Shown in pieces: positions 1 through 10,359 of a stretch of 64,000 nt of DNA (position 1 is its first letter; each line of letters begins with the position of its first letter). The DNA is taken from NCBI RefSeq assembly GCF_032062135.1, contig NC_092862.1:60827083-60891082 (forward strand). The letters run 5' to 3'. The notes under the pieces are model-generated. The model was not told where the DNA came from. It worked only from the letters and a program-made list of their open reading frames with translations, and did no database searches. The position numbers and the translations under genes were made by a program. Source of the DNA: Pyxicephalus adspersus. Lineage: Eukaryota; Chordata; Amphibia; Anura; Pyxicephalidae.

Positions 1-1601
1 TTAATCTGGTATCTCTTTGAACTGACACAAATAATTACTGCAGTTATCTCTAAGCTCATAAACTCAATTATATGCTTCAAAATGCTTGGCACAGAGTACG
101 GACACTAAATAAAAAATAATTTTAATCAGACGATAAATATTGCATCCCTTGTAGCCACAGGTAGGCTTCAAAATAAGCTGGATCCTGGTTGTTTATGTCA
201 TGTCAATGGCATAAATAAAAAGTTTTTGAGCCAAGCATGGAAAGATGTTATGAGTGAGGAAGTCATTAGTAGGTCATTGAAAATTTGTGTCAGGTCAGAA
301 ATGTAGGTGGGACAGGACTGATTTAAAAGCAAAACACATTGGCCTAAATTTGATTCTTAGGTGAAATGGAAAGCAGAGTAGAGATCCTTTTACTTCTTTT
401 TCCTGTCTGTAGCAAAAAAAATTTGGGAAGCAGCCAAGTATTGTGAATAGTCTTTCCTTGGCACTCTGCAATGCTACTTAAAGGAGAACAAATACAATAC
501 ATAAAATACAACAACAAAGTTTCTAATAGAAGCTACACCCGTATGCCTAACAAAGTCTTTATGGGGCTGTAATCCTTGGTTGTTTCCACTCAGGTAAAAA
601 CTACTAAACTGTTAGACTTTATACCAAGGTCCTAAAATGTTATGAAAATATCAGGTAATGCAGAAAAAGACTGGTGAGTATGGTCAAAATAAAGTTCCAG
701 CACTGCTGTTTTTTCATGACCACTTCTAGCATGGCAAAGTTACCACAAGCAGCCCAACTGTATGATATGTGATGGTTTAGCTTTGTGTATGGTATAACTT
801 GTGTACAATATTTTTCCTACAAAATCCATGGGGAAAAGTGACCACTACTATATAAGGATCCATAAACTAATCCTTAGGAGTCCACAGTTCTACAGAGTTT
901 TTATTAGTTTCAGAAAATGAAAGCCAAGTATGTTCCTGCCATAAGGCAGATAAAACAAGCTTTTTAGTGTATAGTTCTATACATTTTATTATTATTACAT
1001 GTTTTTAATATAATTATATTTAATATAATTGCATTATTTTGACTGATTTGTGCTAAAAACCTGGAGTACTGAAAAGAACATTTAACTGACTCCCCAGATG
1101 TTCACTAAGGAATAAATATCCAGAGATTTTCAGGGGCAGTGGAATCCAGCCATGGGTTTTTAACTAGAGGAACATTTGTGGCCTAGTCTGGCCAGGGCCT
1201 GGGGCTTAACTGCGCCAGGATTGCAGGCAAGTCAGCTGTGGGGCTTAAGTTTGTCTGGTGCCTGGTCAGGAATTAACCAACCACCTATGGAAAAAAAGCC
1301 TGACTAATAATTTAAAGGACAGGACCCCCAAATTGTACTGCAGGACTGTCAGGAGTGAGGCGGCTCTAAATGAAGTTGGAAAGCTCAAAACCTGCTGTTT
1401 GCATTGAGATAAGTTATCTATGAAGGCACACTAAAGTTCAATTTCCTGAGGAAAGAGATCAAGATGACCAGGGAAAGCTTGGCAGGGACTTGGCCAAAGA
1501 TATTTACCCCTACAGATCATGAGTTATGTAGCAATGGATCATTTTGCACACAAACATTCTCTCCCTTTCTTGTTAAGCAAAGCTCAATAACACCCTTAGA
1601 C
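1..1601. other. non-coding, no gene seen
   Basis: AT-rich sequence with stops in all frames. No splice-bounded homologous exon and no terminal-repeat structure were recognised. A somewhat GC-richer stretch around 1100-1560 may be an old repeat fragment, but I cannot name it. Confidence 0.5.
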
Positions 1602-1700
1602 CAGTGGTCGCTAATCTTTTTCGGACCTACAGACCACTAAACTTACGGGCTCCGGACTGCGCATGCACGGGGAGCCGCATCCAACTCAAAAGGGAAGAAA
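1602..1700 (+). mobile_element. hAT-type terminal fragment
   Basis: The stretch begins CAGTGGTCGCTAATC, which resembles the CAGTGGTCACCAACC terminus of the complete hAT MITE at 38279. It continues into a GC-richer segment and then fades. No matching right terminus or target-site duplication was found, so this is probably a truncated copy. The right boundary is a guess. Confidence 0.4.
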
Positions 1701-4135
1701 CTTCCCCCATGTCTGAAGTTTGAGTCTGCAATAGGAGAGTGGAACACACCAAATTCAGCCCCCCTCATAAAGGAGGTGAGTGCTACATATGCCAAATTTC
1801 AGCTTTAGATTTAGATTTACCTATTATCATTACGTTTTTCACCCTCAATGTACATGTAGAATACATGCTTCTCTGGCAGTTTGACACTGGAGCTGTGTAA
1901 AAAAAAAGGATACAGTAAAAATATAATTTTGATTCACTTACATTAAAGGTGTTATAGTGTATGTAATATTATGGGCAGTAAATGAACAATAAGTTATGTT
2001 TTATATGTTTAATACACTGCAATTACCGACAAATGTAGTGTTTCTTTCAAGAAATTCAGTGAGCTCTTAACTTCTCGTGCCCTCTGCTGCACTGAAATCT
2101 TACTAATGTTCTTATCTGTAGTTAACAAAACACTGTCCTCAAGTTATGGAAAGGACATAGAAGTGTACAGTCCACCAGAAGACATATGGGCAGTACAAAC
2201 AATATGATTTTGGATTTTAGAAACACAAGGTTCTCAGGCCTAAACAGCAAGTTTAAAGCACATTGTAGTTCTGAATGTCAACTTGTATTTAAATGTCTTT
2301 GCCCAGACCCTTTATTCAAAGAAATTGATAAAATAGAAATCTGAAATGGAACTGAAGTAAACGAATAGACACATTCTCAAAAAAACTTTTCTGCTTTTCC
2401 TCACTCATCTGTAGAAGATAGAGAACAATTCTAGAACACTCAGAGCATCAGACCTCAAGCTATGGGATTTCATGGATTATAATACAATTTCTGATGACAG
2501 CAAAGGCTGCACAGCAATAGGGCAGAAATGAAGAAGCACAATGCACAGTAGATGTAGATCTGTGTAAGAAAAAAAACACAATACTCTTTATTTCACCATA
2601 CAGTCTTCATGGTAGCAGCCATGTTGCATGCTTAGGTCATATCCTAGTTTAGTAAAAGACATTTGGACAAGTCTGGCACCACTTAGTCCACAAAAATAGT
2701 GTTGTCAGCCAGTAACTGAGTGCATTTCAGACAAATCAACAGGTGCTTTTGTGTACTTGCTATGTCCCTAAAGGAGTAAAACTAGGGGGAATGTGCATGC
2801 ACTGTAAAATGTACTGTAGATTTCCCCTCCTAAGTAAAATAAAATAGTTTTAATTTAAAACATAAACTAGACAAATAATATTTGACAAGTGTCTCTTTGG
2901 CCACCTACAAAACCTCTTTTCTATGTATGAATATAAAAAAGCATGCACATAACACAACACAGTATGCACCATATGCTGATCTACAGACAATGGTAACATT
3001 TCTGAATATGGCCAGGACAAATGTGCACACAAGCATAAAGGACTTGATCTTCAGAATGTCATTGTGATTTATGAATTATTACCTACTGCAGTTATTGGAA
3101 GTGTCCGTCTCTGCTGCACACTGCAGGTAATCAGTTTAGGAGCAGGGGTGGTGTCATTTTGAAGTTAGAAATATTGTTGCTGTTCTAAAAATGATAAATT
3201 TGTCAGCACAGATAAAATAATTAGATTCTGAGATTGCAGCCAACGCTGCTCAAGAACGACTTGCTCTGCTTGCGTGCTATGATTGATGCTTGGCAGCCTA
3301 TAGTTCACACTAGGAGAATGTATTAAATGAATTATGCAGATTTTCAACATTTATACATGCTTTAACAAGTGACATGTCAGCATAGGGATCTGGAGCATGA
3401 CAATGTAAACCACAATGAAAAGGTAAGGTAAGAAGTGAAAATAAAATTCTAACAGCAGTATAATGCAATTTTTATTTAAATGTCACCTGGTCGTGGCAAC
3501 CCAAGCAGCCAAGACAACTTTCTTGGAATACAATTAGCTGTTACTTAAATGATACATCTCTTCCAGCATGTGAGCATAATGGCAAACTTTGTATTTATGT
3601 ATTTATTTGCACAACTGTTTGACAAGCATAGTATAGCATTTGTTGGGCATTTCAGAGATTGTAGAGAACAATACCAGCAAGGGGGTTAAATAAATAAAGC
3701 TAATAAAACAAGGGGGTTTCTTGGCACAGTTCACCAAATAAAAAACTTATAATGAATGTGTACCCATGAAGAAAGAAAATTAAGTACAGTATATAGTATG
3801 TATTTATGCATAAAAATAAAGCTGATTTCTTAACAGATATTTAGTCCATAATGCACATCAAAGAGACAGAAGGCAGTCTCGATTCCCCACACATTTGACA
3901 ACTGTGCTTCATCAAGGAAGGAAGAGACTTCCAAAAACATGAATGTAGGCTTCAGAAGAATGCTAATAAATAGAGACAACAGAATAAAAAAAAGAGGTAA
4001 GCTTATCTCAATTCTGCTATTTTTTTCATGGTCCAGTAACAGGCTGGTTCTGGACAACCTGTGTGCAGAGTAAATGGGCTGAAGAATAATAGTTCTCAAG
4101 GCAATTTAGTGTAAAAAAAAAAAAAAAGTATTGTA
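1701..4135. other. non-coding, no gene seen
   Basis: AT-rich intergenic sequence. Short open frames on both strands show no recognisable domain or codon bias. No inverted repeat with clear ends was noticed. Confidence 0.5.
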
Positions 4136-4330
4136 AGGCTGGGTCTACATGGACGTTTTGTAAAAAGGCATGTAAGCGTTCCTACTGAGTTTATAAGCGT
4201 TTTTATGCACTTATTTTAACGTTTTAAAACTTTTTTTAAATGCTGGAAAAAGCTGAAAAACGTCTATGCCGCGTTTATCCACGTTTTACCGCGATTCTAC
4301 AAGTGTTTTAGCACTTGGTAGAAATGCAAA
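4136..4330. repeat. possible MITE fragment
   Basis: The segment starts with GGCTGGGTCTACATGGACG and is rich in AACGTTTT-like and GCGTTTT-like motifs unlike its surroundings, a style common in frog DNA-transposon MITEs. The matching right terminus is not visible, so the family is not assigned. Confidence 0.3.
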
Positions 4331-4759
4331 TTGTAACCCTGGGCAGTGATTTCTGCGAGTACAGGAAGTACATACATCCCTGCATACATGTGATAATGTG
4401 ATCATGCAACAGTACAGTGACAAATGTAACAGTCTGTGAAAACACAGATGTAAATGGTAACATGTTCAAATAAATCACAATAGGTGTCAATGCAGTGATT
4501 CAAAGTAATAAGGTTATTAATATCATATAATTTTCTAACTTTAGGTCAATACCATATCAGTCACCACAAATATCAGTATTGCGTTAGATAGAACAGTAAT
4601 ATTGTGTAATCAATTAGTTATAAATCGTTGTATTTTGGTTATAGATGAACATGACAACATTGGTGCCAAAAAATACTTCATGAAATAGCATAGAGATACC
4701 GTAAAAAAATCATGATGAAAATAGAGTCAAAGAGTAGAATCAAATAAGTTGATTAGAGA

Positions 4760-5215
4760 AATGGTTTGAATGACATCATGTCCTTTAAACCAGGGGGAGT
4801 CAAGGCGCTTAAAGTATGGATCCATTTTGATTATGCTTTCAAAAGAGCCTTATCAAAATCACCTCCCCTTGGATTGGGGAATACCCTTTCCAAAGTGGAA
4901 AATGAAATTACTTGTGTTTTAAAGCTATGTTGGGTGCCTACATGGTGGCTAATCGGTGTGGTCATCTTGCCGGGATTGATTGAATAAACGTGTTTGTATA
5001 TGCGTTTACGGAACGCCCTCTCGGTTTTTCTAACATAAAACCTGCCACATACACATGAAATCAAATATCCTTTACCTATGGTGGTACAGTCAACCTGATG
5101 TCTAATCTGATGCCACTAATTGTGTTTTAGGACAAACCCCTTTTGCTCATTTAACCAGGGACACTGACCACATCTTTTAGTACCTGGAATGGCTATGTTG
5201 GCTTCTGAAGTGGAG
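4760..5215 (-). pseudogene. Penelope-like element, GIY-YIG endonuclease fragment
   Basis: Read on the minus strand, this encodes a Penelope-type retroelement C-terminus. A Cys-containing linker (CGQCP) is followed by YLISCVCGRFYVRKTERAF, the position of the GIY-YIG core, in which Penelope elements normally show a YVGKT-like motif. Here the Gly before the Lys is Arg. Downstream come a conserved HVG segment, PNPRGGD and a KWIHTLSALTPPG-like tail. In Penelope elements this domain nicks the target DNA for reverse-transcriptase priming. The reverse transcriptase itself is absent and a stop lies upstream in the frame, so this is a dead 5'-truncated fragment. Family assignment rests on remembered motif similarity. 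Confidence 0.72.
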
Positions 5216-5965
5216 TAGTGGCTGTGTACCAAAGAATCTTTAAATGAAGCTGCTTTTCTATATGTAATGTTAGGATGATAGAAGAAAATATATTAAATGA
5301 AAAATATCTATTGATAGCAGATGCCACAGAGAGCTGTTCCTGGGGCTACCACCTAAAAGTTGCATGCTGTACTGTGTTGGACCTATGCTACATCCCTCTT
5401 AGACCCCATGGACCTCTCTGTCTACCTATCAGGTCATTTGCCAATCATTGTTTACCTGAGGCGATTCATTGTGCTGGGGACATCTGTGTTCTGGGATGAT
5501 GAAGCTAACCTTTTGAGGCTGATTGAGGTTCTGTCTATAGGTGAAGACTACAGAGATAGATTGGGGAATCATGTCTAGTAAAGCATTGTCAGTTGACCCA
5601 ATAGTCTGAGCATTAGTGTGGTTTCCCCACAGGAAAAGATACTTGACCTTGATTATACATAGCAGACTGCTTATCCAAACCCACAAGCCCGGCTCAAAGG
5701 AGCGGATAATGAATGACTAAAATCTGAAATGATAAAACCCTTACAATATCCCATACTTGTACTTACACAGTTAATAACTTTACTTGTCAGTTGTCATTTA
5801 CTTCTGATTTATTAAATTTGAACTCCCAACTTTGCATACTAGAATATTTATAAATCCCTCATGGCTGTCAGATTCATTACTTTATATTGGACGATAATGT
5901 AGCAGTACCAGTGCTAATATAACCACACTAGAAAATGGAAATACTAAAGGACATAAACATTGACA
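5216..5965. other. non-coding, no gene seen
   Basis: Several short overlapping open frames on both strands around 5275-5690 have no recognisable domain. The stretch may contain old repeat sequence but no termini were found. Confidence 0.4.
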
Positions 5966-5967
5966 TA

Positions 5968-6479
5968 CAGTGGTACCTCGGTATAAGTCCAACTTGGAAT
6001 AAGTCCTGTTTGGACACAAAAAACTTGCCTTGGTATACAACCTTTTTGCTAGAACTTGTATGGGTACAAATGAGTCATAGTACCGTGCGCTACTCTTATT
6101 TACCTCTCAAGACAAAGCCACGACTGCCCACGAGTGTCAGTACGCCAGTTGCTACCATTCAGTGAACAACCCGCGCTATAACACTCAGCACCATCCTAGT
6201 AGGCACTTGATTCTTCTCAGCAAGGTAAAGTGATGTTAAATTTTCATTTATTTCATCTAATTGCTTTTGTATTTATGTATTTTAGTATTAAGCAGTGTTT
6301 AAATTATTTCCCCCCCATCAATGTATAATATGCCAATAACAATAGTTTTTTTTTTTCATGGGAACGGATTAATCGTTTTCCTTTTATTTCTTATAGGAAA
6401 AATTTGTTTGGTAAAAGTCCTGGTTGGTATAAATCCAAGGATCTGGAACAGATTAAGGACTTATACCAAGGTACCACTG
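5968..6479. mobile_element. Tigger/pogo-like non-autonomous DNA transposon
   Basis: The element is 512 bp with inverted termini: the left end is CAGTGGTACCTCGGTATAAG and the right end reads CTTATACCAAGGTACCACTG. It is flanked by TA on both sides (5966-5967 and 6480-6481), the target-site duplication of the Tc1/mariner-pogo superfamily. CAGTGGTACCTCGG termini are typical of Tigger/Zombi-type pogo elements. An internal AACGGATTAAT motif also fits. No transposase frame survives. Confidence 0.8.
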
Positions 6480-6489
6480 TATATCTAAG

Positions 6490-7335
6490 TTTTTTTTTTA
6501 AATCTGAATGGACCACTGTCATTATCTAAAATATAAGGCTTTCCACAGACATTAAAAAATGCCCACTTCCTGTTCGGTCTACAAACCTATTCTATCAAAA
6601 AAAAACAATACACAGTTTTGATTTTAGATGTGTTTTAATGTTTTTTCTATGATTAACCATATAATGCTGATCCTTTTTAGTCTTATTTTCCTGTTAGCAT
6701 TATTTAGTTTTGGTAATTATTTTAGTGAATATGTTAAAAAAGCAGCAGTTGAACACAAACCAGTTGAACCAGATTCCTATTACTCTAAACATATGTGCAG
6801 CAACCAGACTTAATATGCAAACACTCAGGCATGCCCCATGGTTCCCAAAACACAATTTGCACAGCTCTCAATATGCCACTTGAATTCAGGCAGTGTTAAG
6901 GCATGCAAAGGAAGAGTTTTCCAGAAGGCACAAGCTGCCTTTCAGCTGCAGGCTTCTACATTCTTTTTCCATTCCTTAGTGATGCAGGTACAAGGTCACT
7001 TTAAGGTGAAACCATCATATATAGTGCACTTTTGTCAAGACTAGTATAATGTTGTTAATCTTGTTATTTTATGACACTGAAAAAGTAATCATGAGAAAAA
7101 TTCAAATTATCCATGTAAGTACTCTTGCATGTGAAATGAAAAGCAAAGACCTTTAAGCTTTAATTAGTGCCTTGAGACAAATCACTGTAAATGAATGTTC
7201 TGTAGTAGCTTAGGGAAGTCACAGTCATATATTACCAGCAATAAATAACATGCATGAAAATCTATAAAACACATATAGTTACCTAAAATATTTAGGCCAC
7301 AAACACACTAATTAAAGTATACTAAAGTCTAAAGC
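6490..7335. other. non-coding, no gene seen
   Basis: AT-rich sequence with no supported gene or repeat boundaries. Confidence 0.5.
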
Positions 7336-7340
7336 CAAAC

Positions 7341-8030
7341 TGTAAGGCCCTGGTCAGCACCAGTCCCCATCAGACACCAGTCCCCTAATTTACCACTGCA
7401 ATCTTCACCTTTAGTAAGCCCCCACTCAGCTCCAGGACTTGATTGCCCCCAGGATTTACTGCGCAAGGGATGGTGTCTGGGAATGGGTTGGCAGCAAGCC
7501 AGAAGCCCACAGATAGCAGTACCAAGATTCCAACAGAGCCAAGTCCAGAATACTGAGCAGAGGTCATACACAGAGTATCCATCCACCAAATTAAGTACAC
7601 AAGAATAAAACACAAGCAGAGTTGGGTCACAAGCAAAGGTCAGTCCAGGCAGCATAAACTGGCAAAGTCAGAAACAGGCAAGGTCAGCAACAGTAAATCA
7701 GAAGATAAATCTCCAGCACAGATTAGCCCAGCTAAACACTACAACATGCACTGATGATTGGGAGCAGAGATGCTTTAAACTCCTAGCAAACAATAGCAGT
7801 GCAGGACTGTATCAGGGGCTGATCAGCCTCTGGAATCCCCTTCAGCTGTGCACAGCCTAATAATGGATGCCAAAAAGTCCATCAGGCCGCACATCTAAAG
7901 GGAAGCAGGTGCTGCTGGTATCCCAGTTCTCCTGGCTGCTGCAAATGACATTGCTGGACAGAACAGACAGTGTTTATCACTACAATGGTGCACAGTACAG
8001 AGTTGCCGGACATATGAGCATTTCCTAACA
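7341..8030 (-). repeat. 3' LTR of the gypsy element (690 bp)
   Basis: On the plus strand it begins TGTAAGGCCC and ends TTTCCTAACA, giving TG...CA termini in either orientation. Its first 84 bp in element orientation match the 5' LTR remnant at 9137-9220. A shortened copy of the same LTR stands alone at 13627-13960. Confidence 0.85.
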
Positions 8031-8048
8031 TTATCCCCCTCCTGAGGA
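8031..8048 (-). promoter_or_regulatory. polypurine tract of the gypsy element
   Basis: Read on the minus strand, a CTCAGGAGGGGGATAA stretch directly precedes the LTR start TGTTAGG. This is the expected position of the plus-strand primer of an LTR retrotransposon and fixes the element's orientation. Confidence 0.75.
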
Positions 8049-8104
8049 GGGGCCTCCGGACCCTCCACCTGCAGTTCTTCAGAATTACCAGTTTGACCAC
8101 TTAT

Positions 8105-8400
8105 CTAAAGTCCAGAAGCCCACTTTAAATTTTTTGGAGGTTGAGGCTGGGGTTTGTCAGGAGGGGGCAGTGGCTGGAGGGTTTTACCTGGAACTATGCA
8201 AGGGGATTTACTAGAGTGAATAGCATTGGAACAAAGTCTAGCCTCAGAGGCTAAGAGGTCGGGCATCTGCTTTGGCATCCTCATTGGCACTAGCAGATCT
8301 CTGAGGTAATATGGCTGAGGTTGGTTAACAACTGGGATTGCAAGAGAGTGGGCCAGAGATATATCCATAAAATTCCTACCAGCACCGCTATCCAGGAATG
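8105..8400 (-). pseudogene. gypsy aspartic protease remnant
   Basis: The minus-strand reading contains AFLDSGAGRNFMD, the retropepsin active-site block (D-S-G-A) typical of Ty3/gypsy proteases. It follows the gag zinc knuckle by about 60 codons, with one in-frame stop between the two. Downstream sequence becomes proline-rich and ends in a stop before any flap or reverse-transcriptase sequence. This is evidently where the large pol deletion begins. Confidence 0.7.
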
Positions 8401-8425
8401 CCTGGCAATGCTTACCCCAAGAATC

Positions 8426-9110
8426 CTAGGCAATTTTACCAGGTAATTGAAAACAATCAGATTTTGGAAGAAATACCTGTTTGCCTGGGGGGGTTTCGAC
8501 AGGCCCACCTAGGCACTGAAGTTTTCCAGACTTCTTTTGAGGACAGGACTGCACAAAGTGACTATGTTCTCCACAATAAAGACAAAGCACATGTGACCTT
8601 CTTCCCAACCTCTTTGTGGATGACAACCTGCAGGAGCCCAACTGCATTGGTTCCTTGGCCGCAGAGGGGGAAGGACTGGGCTCAAAGGTGGTGAGTGGTC
8701 TGGAAGGGGCAGAAAATTTTTCCATGCAGCGCTCACGAAGTCTGCAGTCAATTCTAATGTCTAATTGGATTGTGTCATCCAAGGTAAAGGGTGGTTGACA
8801 AGTATCTTTACTGGCATTGGATAGTCCCAGGCGAAATTGGCTTCTGAGCGCTGGCTCATTCCACTGCGAATGTACAGCCCAGCAGCGGAACTCTGCAGCA
8901 TATTCCTCCACTGGCCTGTAAACCCTGCTAAAGACCACAAAGTTTTACCTCTGCAGTTGAAACCAGGTCAGGGTCAGCATACAAGATCCCCATGGCCTTG
9001 ATCCTCCACTGAAGAGGGCTGGGTCCCCCTGAGGCAGAGATGGAAGGCTCATGTCTAGGAATCACCCTGGAGTAGGGAGATGACTAGGCCCACTCTCTGA
9101 GATTCTGTGC
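8426..9110 (-). pseudogene. gypsy (Sushi-ichi-like) Gag remnant
   Basis: An uninterrupted minus-strand frame (8938-8426, about 170 codons) carries the capsid-side motif RPVEEYAAEFR and then LDIRIDCRLRER, which is close to the Sushi-ichi/Mart family signature. Next comes a CCHC zinc knuckle, CLYCGEHSHFVQSC (C-X2-C-X4-H-X4-C). The N-terminal part (about 9110-8940) is recognisable only in another frame, so a frameshift is present. Gag would form the particle and bind element RNA. Related gag genes have been domesticated in mammals (PEG10/RTL family), but nothing here suggests domestication: the frame is broken and sits inside a transposon with intact target-site duplications. Confidence 0.75.
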
Positions 9111-9136
9111 CAAAGTGGCCGCAGCCACTCTCAATT

Positions 9137-9220
9137 GACATTGCTGGACAGAACAGACAGTGTTTATTACCACGATGGTGCACACCACAGTGTTGCCAGA
9201 CAGATGAGCATTTTCTAACA
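9137..9220 (-). repeat. 5' LTR remnant of the gypsy element
   Basis: About 84 bp match the start of the LTR at 7341-8030 (shared core GACATTGCTGGACAGAACAG and end CTAACA). The remainder of the LTR, and the leader up to gag, are deleted. Confidence 0.8.
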
Positions 9221-9225
9221 CAAAC

Positions 9226-9643
9226 ACTTTTTTAAATTGAGAATGGTTAAATACACTATAATTTAGTGTAAATTGTACATGAATAATAATATTGTTAACA
9301 GACAAACTTCCCCCTCTATTCCTACAAATTTTATATTTACCTTCACTTAAATTATCAGTAACAATAAAGATCAAGACAGTAGTTGACAGGACAGACAGTA
9401 ATAAAAACATACAAAGGCATCTAACATCCCATCTAAAACTAAACGGGGAAAAAAGTTTTAACTTCAGTTTACTCTGCCAGGGCATCATGTAATTTTCTTT
9501 GGCAATATACACATAATAGGATCCCATTTGATATATATATACACATACATACTCACGCACAGTTTTACCTGCCAGAAATGTATAATTCTGTACAGCCATT
9601 CTTCTGATTTACTAACTCACAAAGCACTATATTATAAGGCACG
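9226..9643. other. non-coding, no gene seen
   Basis: AT-rich sequence with a short alternating TA/CA stretch near 9530-9560. No gene signal. Confidence 0.45.
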
Positions 9644-10354
9644 TGTCATGCTTGGGGAGACATGACCACTACGGGCCGCTATGGCTTGCACAGAGGTGGT
9701 GTGAGCCCTGAGAAGGACCAAGGCGCAGAGTCTAAGCAGTAACTAGGTATTCTCCAGAGCCTAAATGGGTAAGGATGTTGCGCTGCTGGTTACTGCCAGG
9801 TTGCGGTCCTTGGGCACACCAGGGTGGCCAGGAAGATACATGGTACCAAATCACTAAGCAGAAGACTTGTCAAGGAAGACCGGTGTCAAGAGAGGTCAGG
9901 TCACAAGCCAGGGGTCAAATACCAGGGATCCAGGAAAAGACACCAGTGACACAAGGGCTACCACAAACACAGGGAACACAGAAGACACTGGAAGTGACAG
10001 GAGGCACAGGTGACACAGGAAAATCCACAGACAGAGAGGAACACTGGAACAGCACACAGCAAGGGGTTAACACAGGAGCTGGATAGGGGAAACACTAAGT
10101 TAACCAACAGGTGTACAGGAACTTGCTCAGCAGAGCTAAGGGGCTCCACACCAGTGAAGACATGTGGCTGAGTGCTGTGTCTGAGCCAGCTAAATAGCAA
10201 GGGATAATTAAGAGGATAATTCTTGATAATTCTTGGCCCGCTGGATGGATGAAAGTGATAAGGCTTGGGAGCGCAGGCACACCCAGAGACAGAACTGCCC
10301 GCATGCGCAGGAGAGAGGCTTCTGCGCTTCAGTGGGGAAGAGGTAAGTGTGACA
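9644..10354 (-). mobile_element. putative solo LTR (711 bp)
   Basis: The stretch begins TGTCATGCTTGGGG and ends AAGTGTGACA, so the TG...CA ends are short inverted repeats (TGTCA/TGACA). The flanking 5-mers GCACG and GCAAG match at four of five positions, compatible with an old target-site duplication. Composition is GC-richer than the flanks. No internal coding sequence is attached. Orientation is assigned from the TGTCACAC start on the minus strand and is uncertain. Confidence 0.5.
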
Positions 10355-10359
10355 GCAAG

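Larger units (their letters stand above)
7336..9225 (-). mobile_element. Sushi-ichi-like Ty3/gypsy LTR retrotransposon, internally deleted
   Basis: The element lies on the minus strand and is bounded by a perfect 5-bp target-site duplication, CAAAC (7336-7340 and 9221-9225). In element order it has a 5' LTR remnant (9137-9220), a gag region (about 9110-8426), a retropepsin start (about 8400-8300), a purine tract next to the 3' LTR, and a full 3' LTR (7341-8030). Reverse transcriptase, RNase H and integrase are entirely missing, as are most of the 5' LTR and the leader. The intact duplication shows that the deletions happened after or during insertion and did not involve the flanks. Family assignment rests on the gag motif set. 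Confidence 0.85.

Noticed and set aside
3830..4099. 89-codon minus-strand frame
   Set aside because: No recognisable domain, no splice context and low-complexity hydrophobic composition. Likely chance.
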